This document shows, one piece after another, positions 1 through 4,505 of a stretch of DNA of 7,111 nucleotides; position 1 is the first letter of the stretch; each line of letters starts with the position of its first letter. Location of the stretch: positions 1 through 7,111 of the forward strand of contig JBLIBC010000139.1 in NCBI GenBank assembly GCA_047632015.1, given 5' to 3'. The position numbers and the translations under genes are program-made. The DNA is from JBLIAZ01 sp047632015 (lineage in GTDB: Bacteria; Bacteroidota; Bacteroidia; Flavobacteriales_C; GCA-002722245). The notes below the pieces were generated by a model. That model did no database searches, was not told the origin of the DNA, and was given only the letters and a program-made list of their open reading frames with translations.

Positions 1-509
1 TGCTCTTTATGAACATCTACAATAAATAATGCTGCTGGCAACCTAGTCAAATCAGCTATTGACCCTAAGTTTCTTTCCAACTTAATTCTTTGTCTATCGT
101 AAGCTAATCTTTCTCTTTTTGAAATGTTATCGAAAGTACCATCTTTCTTCATCTTTTCAATTGAACCTAATTTTCTTACAGCTTTTCTCACTGTTGCAAA
201 ATTCGTCAACATCCCTCCTGACCATCTTTCAGTAACATATGGCATTTCAGTTTCTTCAACCGCTTCAGCAACTACGTCTTTAGCTTGCTTCTTTGTAGCA
301 ACGAACAAAATCTTTTTTCCTGATTTTGCAATTTGCTTTAAAGCATCTGTTGCCTCTTCCAACTTGGCCACTGTTTTGTTAAGATCAATGATATGGATAC
401 CATTTTTTTCCATGAAAATATATGGAGCCATGTTTGGGTTCCACTTTCTTGTCAGGTGTCCAAAGTGACATCCTTGCTCTAACAACTCTTTATAACTTAC
501 TTTCGCCAT
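1..509 (-). CDS. rpsB: 30S ribosomal protein S2, 3' end cut off by window edge
   Basis: This gene encodes ribosomal protein S2 (uS2), a small-subunit protein at the head-body junction needed for S1 docking and translation initiation. The visible 169 codons begin ATG at 507-509 with MAKVSYKELLEQGCHFGH, followed by LTRKWNPNMAPYIF, the typical N-terminal S2 block. Around residues 98-104 is TERWSGGMLTN, another conserved S2 segment, and the window ends within LPAALFIVDVHKE, which aligns with the LPDALFVID region of Escherichia coli S2. The family is usually about 240-260 residues, so roughly the last third, and probably tsf (EF-Ts) beyond it, lies left of the window. It starts 34 bases after the rpsI stop, with no promoter or terminator visible between, so it is likely co-transcribed with rplM and rpsI. 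The truncation is only the window edge. The identification is secure. Confidence 0.97.
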   Translation of the reverse strand, partial: MAKVSYKELLEQGCHFGHLTRKWNPNMAPYIFMEKNGIHIIDLNKTVAKLEEATDALKQIAKSGKKILFVATKKQAKDVVAEAVEETEMPYVTERWSGGMLTNFATVRKAVRKLGSIEKMKKDGTFDNISKRERLAYDRQRIKLERNLGSIADLTRLPAALFIVDVHKE

Positions 510-543
510 TTTATATAAAATGTTTATTTCTAATAATATTATT

Positions 544-930
544 CTAACGTTTACTAAACTGAAATTTCTTTCTTGCTTTCTTTTGTCCTGGTTTCTTTCT
601 TTCCACCATTCTTGGATCCCTAGTCATCAATCCTTCTTTTCTAAAGATTACTCTGTTCTCCTCGTTGAATTCAACTAATGCTCTTGAAACTCCTAATCTG
701 ATAGCTTCAACTTGACCAGTGATTCCTCCACCTTTAACATTAACTGTTACATCAAATTTTCCTTCATTTTCACTCAACACAAAAGGTTGGTTCAATTTGA
801 ATTGAAATTGACTCAATGGGAAATACTCTTTTGAATCTTTGTTGTTGATGGTGAACTTTCCTTTACCTTCTGAAAGGTAAACTCTAGCAACCGAAGTTTT
901 TCTACGTCCTAATGCGTTAATCACACCCAT
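544..930 (-). CDS. rpsI: 30S ribosomal protein S9
   Basis: This gene encodes ribosomal protein S9 (uS9), whose C-terminal tail reaches into the decoding centre and contacts P-site tRNA. The 128-residue product matches the usual bacterial length of about 128-130. It opens with NALGRRKTSVARV, carries the family signature GGGITGQVEAIRLGVSRAL at residues 67-85, has LMTRDPRMVERKKPG at 101-115, and ends in the invariant SKR preceded by the basic stretch KKARKKFQF. All expected elements are intact. The ATG at 928-930 lies 6 bases after the rplM stop, so translation of the two genes is probably coupled. The rplM-rpsI pair is among the most conserved gene pairs in bacteria, and here it is followed by rpsB, an order common in Bacteroidota. 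No Shine-Dalgarno sequence is visible upstream, as is usual in that phylum. Confidence 0.98.
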   Translation of the reverse strand: MGVINALGRRKTSVARVYLSEGKGKFTINNKDSKEYFPLSQFQFKLNQPFVLSENEGKFDVTVNVKGGGITGQVEAIRLGVSRALVEFNEENRVIFRKEGLMTRDPRMVERKKPGQKKARKKFQFSKR

Positions 931-936
931 AATATC

Positions 937-1392
937 TTATTTAAAGTCGTTAATGTTAAATGGCTTCGGCTTTTGAGCCTCTTGCTCATGCTCCGCACCT
1001 TTATATACAAAAAGGTTTGTAAATAAAGCTGCTCCTAATTTATTTTTAGGTAACATTCCTTTTACTGCCTTTTCAACCAATGCTGTAGGGTGCTTGCTTA
1101 ACAATTCACTTGCCTTTAAAGACCTTTGTCCTCCTGGACGACCTGTATGGCGAATGTATGTTTTAGCTTCCATCTTATTACCGGACAAGCTCACTTTTTC
1201 AGCGTTTATAACTACTACATTATCTCCACAATCAGCATGCGGAGTGAAGTTTGTCTTATGCTTCCCTCTTATTAATTTAGCCACCTTTGAAGCAATTCTT
1301 CCCAAGGTTTGACCTTCAGCATCTACCAATAACCAACCTTTGTTAGCTGATTCTTTGTTAGCTGAAACTGTTTTATAACTTAATGTATCCAC
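937..1392 (-). CDS. rplM: 50S ribosomal protein L13, GTG start
   Basis: This gene encodes ribosomal protein L13 (uL13), an early assembly protein of the large subunit that binds 23S rRNA. The 151 residues include LVDAEGQTLGRIASKVAKLIRGK (about 22-44, conserved core), DCGDNVVVINAEKVSLSGNK (54-73), YIRHTGRPGGQRSL (79-92) and the family signature VEKAVKGMLPKNKLGAAL (106-123). The length exceeds the 142 residues of E. coli L13 because of the C-terminal tail (QKPKPFNINDFK) common in Bacteroidota. The start codon is GTG at 1390-1392. The codon two upstream (1396-1398 read on the minus strand) is an in-frame TAA, so only GTG or the adjacent ATT could be the start, and GTG gives the expected N-terminus MDTLSYKT. 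It is the first gene of the ribosomal operon and follows a strong candidate promoter. E. coli L13 represses its own mRNA, but whether that happens here is unknown. Confidence 0.98.
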   Translation of the reverse strand: MDTLSYKTVSANKESANKGWLLVDAEGQTLGRIASKVAKLIRGKHKTNFTPHADCGDNVVVINAEKVSLSGNKMEAKTYIRHTGRPGGQRSLKASELLSKHPTALVEKAVKGMLPKNKLGAALFTNLFVYKGAEHEQEAQKPKPFNINDFK

Positions 1393-1428
1393 AATTTAAT
1401 CTTTAAATTAACCGCAAAAAACGGGCGA

Positions 1429-1460
1429 CAAAAATAGAATTAATAATTTAGGTAAGCAAA
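1429..1460 (-). promoter_or_regulatory. Bacteroidota-type promoter for rplM-rpsI-rpsB
   Basis: On the minus strand a TTTG -33 element (1457-1460) is followed after exactly 20 bases by TATTTTTG (1429-1436). This matches the Bacteroidota primary sigma consensus TTTG, 19-21 bases, TAnnTTTG at every fixed position. The start point would fall near 1422-1424, giving a leader of roughly 30 bases before the GTG of rplM. The leader can form only a weak 3-bp stem (CCG/CGG around a T-rich loop, about 1412-1424). The perfect match and its position 37-68 bases before a highly expressed operon make the call fairly strong. The start point itself is inferred. Confidence 0.75.
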
Positions 1461-1466
1461 TTATTC

Positions 1467-1490
1467 ACTTAAAATTGTTAAGTTTTTTTT
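1467..1490 (+). repeat. Small AT-rich hairpin beside a T8 tract
   Basis: On the plus strand ACTTAA (1467-1472), a 5-base loop and TTAAGT (1478-1483) form a perfect 6-bp stem, running into T1483-T1490. In plus orientation this resembles a weak intrinsic terminator, but no plus-strand gene lies upstream. In minus orientation it lies just upstream of the rplM -33 element, where the A-tract could act as an AT-rich upstream promoter element. With only one G-C pair per stem the structure is unstable, and in DNA this AT-rich it could be chance. Confidence 0.25.
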
Positions 1491-1509
1491 AAAGAACCCC
1501 CACTCCAGA

Positions 1510-1539
1510 AAAAACATGTCATTACAAAAACATGTTTTT
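1510..1539 (-). terminator. Hairpin across the tsaB stop codon, possible terminator
   Basis: Read on the minus strand, AAAAACATG (1531-1539) is followed by a 12-base loop and CATGTTTTT (1510-1518), a perfect 9-bp inverted repeat. The loop contains the tsaB stop codon (1522-1524), so the 5' arm is coding sequence and the 3' arm is untranslated. The 3' arm continues as a T-run, as in a compact AT-rich terminator. It sits between two transcription units, where an end signal for the five-gene operon would be expected. The stem has only two G-C pairs and would be weak, so it could instead protect the mRNA end or be incidental. Confidence 0.35.
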
Positions 1540-2199
1540 CGGCTTACCTGCCTGAAAATCTTTCAAGTAGTTTGGTTCAAAATAAGCTAAATCAACAAAT
1601 TGCTTATTAACGAATAAAGCCCAACTAATTTCGGACATAAAAAAGGCACTGGCTATAACACCTGGTAAAAATATTGCGTCTTTAGTGAAAGCTTCACACT
1701 TTGCCGCTCCATCTCCAAATACAGCTATTCCTTGTCCTATATAATTATTCAGAAAACATTCGTCAACCACAACAGGTACTGCAGGGCTAATTTCCTTTAG
1801 TTGCATGTCGTAAACAGCAGTGTAAACCTCCATTCTTCTTGCGTCCATCATTGGAATCAGTAAGTCAACCTTTGTCAGTTTTCGAGCAGCATTAGCTAAA
1901 ACCTTTAAACTTGAAACTCCAACCAACGGGATTCCCAATGTGTAAGCTAAACCTTTGGCAGCTGCAAGCCCTATCCTCAATCCAGTGTAAGAGCCAGGAC
2001 CTTCACTTATCGCTATGCACTCCAAGCTTGACGGTTGCACTTCTGACTTGCTTAATACATGCTCTATTAGTACGTGTAATTGCTCAGCGTGGACAAACTG
2101 TTCACTTTGAACTTCCTTTAATAGAAGTACTTCACTACCATTTGCCAAGGCGACCGAACAATTTTTTCCAGAAGTTTCAATGTTTAATATAAATCTCAT
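1522..2199 (-). CDS. tsaB: tRNA t6A37 threonylcarbamoyltransferase complex subunit TsaB
   Basis: TsaB (YeaZ) is a cytoplasmic, catalytically inactive relative of TsaD. It dimerises with TsaD and, together with TsaE, supports transfer of threonylcarbamoyl to adenosine 37 of ANN-decoding tRNAs. The 225-residue product has the actin-like/ASKHA N-terminal motif ILNIETSGKNCSVAL (4-18), the family hallmark GPGSYTGLRIG (67-77; the E. coli type is GPGSFTGLRIG), MMDARRMEVYTAVY (117-130, typical DARRxEVY) and a C-terminal YFEPNYLKDF (206-215, typical EPxYLR-like ending). Length is in the usual range of about 220-235. The ATG at 2197-2199 gives the expected start directly before the first beta strand. 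It is the last gene of the five-gene unit, 15 bases after the unknown 117-residue gene, and a hairpin overlaps its stop codon. TsaC, TsaD and TsaE are not in the window. Identification is firm. Confidence 0.95.
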   Translation of the reverse strand: MRFILNIETSGKNCSVALANGSEVLLLKEVQSEQFVHAEQLHVLIEHVLSKSEVQPSSLECIAISEGPGSYTGLRIGLAAAKGLAYTLGIPLVGVSSLKVLANAARKLTKVDLLIPMMDARRMEVYTAVYDMQLKEISPAVPVVVDECFLNNYIGQGIAVFGDGAAKCEAFTKDAIFLPGVIASAFFMSEISWALFVNKQFVDLAYFEPNYLKDFQAGKPKNMFL

Positions 2200-2214
2200 T
2201 GTTAGTACATATAG

Positions 2215-2568
2215 TTAAGTGCTATATCTTTCCCTTATTAAGACCTTAAGGTATTCCCGTTTTATAACTTGATAAGTAAATTCCTCCCAGCCCCTTTGAC
2301 CATCTGATAAAAAAGGCCTTAATATTATTTCAGGCATGTCAATCACGTACATCAATTGTGAAAATTCTTCAATGGATCTTGAACAAACACTGGACAAAAA
2401 CAAACTAACTTCCTGCAATAATTCATCAATTTGGTCGGTACTCATTGCATTCACGCGCTCTTCAAAAACGTTTTCTTTAAAGTCCTTGACTAACTGCTGA
2501 ACCACTGCATAAAAATGCTTTTCAATACTTAAATCAGAAACGATGTTTGATTTACTTAACGCCGACAT
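2215..2568 (-). CDS. Conserved-looking hypothetical protein, 117 residues
   Basis: I do not recognise this protein. It has 117 residues, no signal peptide and no hydrophobic segment long enough to cross a membrane, so it is probably cytoplasmic. The sequence looks almost entirely alpha-helical: a leading helix about 12-35 (EKHFYAVVQQLVKDFKENVF), a second about 43-63 (STDQIDELLQEVSLFLSSVC), a third about 64-76 (SIEEFSQLMYVID), and a charged C-terminal helix about 93-113 (GWEEFTYQVIKREYLKVLIR). The only cysteine is in LSSVCSRS. No metal-binding, nucleotide-binding or HTH motif is evident. It starts ATG at 2566-2568, 6 bases after the polyprenyl synthase stop, and ends 15 bases before tsaB, so it is almost certainly in the same transcript. 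The tight spacing, single long frame and protein-like composition argue that it is real. A role with either neighbour would be a guess. Confidence 0.85.
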   Translation of the reverse strand: MSALSKSNIVSDLSIEKHFYAVVQQLVKDFKENVFEERVNAMSTDQIDELLQEVSLFLSSVCSRSIEEFSQLMYVIDMPEIILRPFLSDGQRGWEEFTYQVIKREYLKVLIRERYST

Positions 2569-2574
2569 CGAATA

Positions 2575-3561
2575 CTATTTTACTCGTTTTCGAATGTAAT
2601 CTGCAAACGCATACAACGATTCTTTCTGATGAACGTCGATATTAATTTCGTCAAGCTTTGAAAGCGCAACCTCATAATATTTGTTCATTTCATTAATGCA
2701 TAATGAATCAGCACCTGTGTTCTTATATATACCCTTTACTGAATTAACTTTTTCAGACTCGTCAAAGTTTTCTTCACTTAACCAATCAGACATTGTTCCA
2801 CTGTTGTCTAATGCCAAAGCTTTAATAAACAAAAAAGTCTTTTTATTACTTATGATATCTCCACCAACCTTTTTTCCAAATTTTTTAGGATCACCAAACG
2901 CATCCAAATAGTCATCCATTAATTGAAACCCAATTCCCATATTTACACCAAAATCATACATCAGTTGCGAATCCTTTTTTGAAGCGCCGCCAATCACTGC
3001 ACCAATTTTAAGTGCCGCCCCCAATAACACGGAAGTTTTTAGTTTAATCATGTTAATGTACTCCTCAATAGATACCTCATCTTGAGTTTCAAAATTCATG
3101 TCCAACTGCTGCCCTTCACAAACTTCAATAGCGGCACGATTAAAAACCGTCAATATTTCACTTAAATTTTCATACTTACCTTGAAGTACAAAATCATAAG
3201 CTTTAATTAACATCGCATCTCCTGATAGAATAGCTACATTGTTGTCCCACTTTTCATGGATAGTCTTTTTACCCCGACGCAAATTTGCATTGTCCATGAT
3301 GTCATCATGAACCAAAGAAAAATTATGAAATACCTCAATTCCTTTAGCTGCGTGAAGAGCATTGGTCACATCTCCGTTAAAGGCATCACAACTTAAACAC
3401 ACCAAAGTTGGGCGCAACCTTTTACCTCCTAAGCTAAGTATGTACTCGATTGGTTCATACAGTTCTTTTGGAGTTCCAGTAATTTCAATAGATTCAATAG
3501 CCTTCACCACCAAATCCATCATATCATCCAGCTTTAACTTGCTGTTAGTTTGCACTTTCAC
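2575..3561 (-). CDS. Polyprenyl diphosphate synthase, short-chain type
   Basis: This is a trans-isoprenyl diphosphate synthase that condenses isopentenyl diphosphate with an allylic diphosphate in the cytoplasm. The 328 residues contain GGKRLRP (45-51), the first aspartate-rich motif DDIMD (86-90), LRRG (94-97), KT (175-176), the second aspartate-rich motif DDYLD (216-220), GKKVGGDI (229-236) and NKKT (239-242). All magnesium- and diphosphate-binding residues are present. The first motif lacks the two-residue insertion of E. coli IspA, and Phe81 lies five residues before it, where a bulky aromatic limits chain growth. By family rules this favours a C15-C20 product (farnesyl or geranylgeranyl diphosphate), which is inference. 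The start is GTG (3559-3561), with an in-frame stop at 3568-3570; a second GTG at 3553-3555 is possible. The start overlaps the upstream epimerase gene by 17 bases, which suggests coupled translation. An octaprenyl-type product for menaquinone is less likely. Confidence 0.93.
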   Translation of the reverse strand: MKVQTNSKLKLDDMMDLVVKAIESIEITGTPKELYEPIEYILSLGGKRLRPTLVCLSCDAFNGDVTNALHAAKGIEVFHNFSLVHDDIMDNANLRRGKKTIHEKWDNNVAILSGDAMLIKAYDFVLQGKYENLSEILTVFNRAAIEVCEGQQLDMNFETQDEVSIEEYINMIKLKTSVLLGAALKIGAVIGGASKKDSQLMYDFGVNMGIGFQLMDDYLDAFGDPKKFGKKVGGDIISNKKTFLFIKALALDNSGTMSDWLSEENFDESEKVNSVKGIYKNTGADSLCINEMNKYYEVALSKLDEINIDVHQKESLYAFADYIRKRVK

Positions 3562-4504
3562 TAAAAATTAGTTGTTTGAATAATTCACTTGAAAGTAATT
3601 TTTTTATTCCTTCTTCTAGTGGAAGTCTTTCCCTTTTTAAAATGGTTTTCATTTTACTAATATCAGGACATCTCCTCACCATGTCTCCTTCTTTTAAAGC
3701 AGGTGCAAAAATGATCTTTGATGAAGACCCTGTTAACTCAATAATCAATTTGGCTAAATCAATTATTTTCACCTCCTTATCCCCTCCAACATTCATCACA
3801 TCATTAACAATCAAATCGTTTTTCATTGCTAACAAACAGGTATCAATATTATCGTCAACATAACAAAATGTCCTCGTCTGAGTACCTGCACCGTAAAGCA
3901 CAATATCCTCATTTTTTAATGCTGCTGAAATAAACTTAGACATCACAAAATCCTTACTTTGTTTTGGTCCATAAGTATTGAAGAATCTAAATATGGTATA
4001 TTCTAATCCATACTCTTGATGATATGACCTCAAAAATGATTCACCTATATTTTTTACCACAGCGTAAGGTACCCTTGAATTAAGAGGAGTCGTTTCTTCA
4101 TGCTGAGGCAACTCTACTGGTTCACCGTAAACTTCGGAGCTGGACGAGAAAAACACCCTTTTCACCCCTGTACTTTTACATAAGTTTAGCACATTCTTAA
4201 TACCATCTATGTCACTTAGTACTTTTACCGGATTATTCTGAGTCCTCTTAACTCCAACTAAGGCAGCAAAATGAAATACATAATCAAACTTAGATCCAAG
4301 CATCACTTCAGCGATTTGCGAGTAAATGTTTACGTCTGCCTTCACAAACCTCCAACTGTCCTTAGGAGCAGTTGGCAGTTTCCCTACACTTCCAGTTGAC
4401 AAATCGTCCAAGATCACCACAAAGTTGCCTTTGTCAGCTATTAATTTTTCAGCGATGCAACTACCTACAAAACCCGCACCTCCAGTTATCAGAATTCTTA
4501 TCAT
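3545..4504 (-). CDS. NAD-dependent epimerase/dehydratase, nucleotide-sugar type (UXS-like)
   Basis: This is an extended short-chain dehydrogenase/reductase acting probably on a UDP-, dTDP- or GDP-sugar. The 319 residues show the Rossmann NAD-binding motif TGGAGFVGS (7-15), Asp33-Asp34 at the end of beta-2 (NAD rather than NADP), HFAA (78-81), the active-site strand SSSSEVYG (120-127), the catalytic pair Tyr147-x3-Lys151, FFNTYGP (174-180), and YGAGTQTRTFCYVDD (204-218). A C-terminal RRCPDISKMKTIL segment follows. The E in SSSSEVYG, the QTRxFxYVDD motif and the PDIS segment most resemble UDP-glucuronate decarboxylase and UDP-glucose epimerase-like proteins. The exact substrate cannot be read from sequence. 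The ATG (4502-4504) lies 1 base after the exporter stop, and its 3' end overlaps the polyprenyl synthase start by 17 bases. It could supply a sugar for an envelope glycan or glycolipid. The family is secure and the substrate is not. Confidence 0.92.
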   Translation of the reverse strand: MIRILITGGAGFVGSCIAEKLIADKGNFVVILDDLSTGSVGKLPTAPKDSWRFVKADVNIYSQIAEVMLGSKFDYVFHFAALVGVKRTQNNPVKVLSDIDGIKNVLNLCKSTGVKRVFFSSSSEVYGEPVELPQHEETTPLNSRVPYAVVKNIGESFLRSYHQEYGLEYTIFRFFNTYGPKQSKDFVMSKFISAALKNEDIVLYGAGTQTRTFCYVDDNIDTCLLAMKNDLIVNDVMNVGGDKEVKIIDLAKLIIELTGSSSKIIFAPALKEGDMVRRCPDISKMKTILKRERLPLEEGIKKLLSSELFKQLIFSESAN

Positions 4505-4505
4505 A

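Noticed and set aside
124..468. Plus-strand open frame of 114 codons
   Set aside because: It lies entirely antisense to rpsB, whose product is unmistakable, and it shows no family resemblance of its own.
1094..1312. Plus-strand open frame inside rplM
   Set aside because: It is the antisense shadow of the conserved L13 core.
1467..1490. Hairpin plus T8 tract as a genuine plus-strand terminator
   Set aside because: No plus-strand gene ends before it, and the 6-bp stem has a single G-C pair, so it is kept only as a low-confidence repeat.
1911..2192. Plus-strand open frame of 93 codons across the start of tsaB
   Set aside because: It is antisense to the TsaB motif region and has no recognisable domain or promoter.
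3576..3863. Plus-strand open frame of 95 codons with hydrophobic stretches
   Set aside because: It is antisense to the epimerase C-terminus. The hydrophobicity is a by-product of reading the complement of lysine- and glutamate-rich codons.
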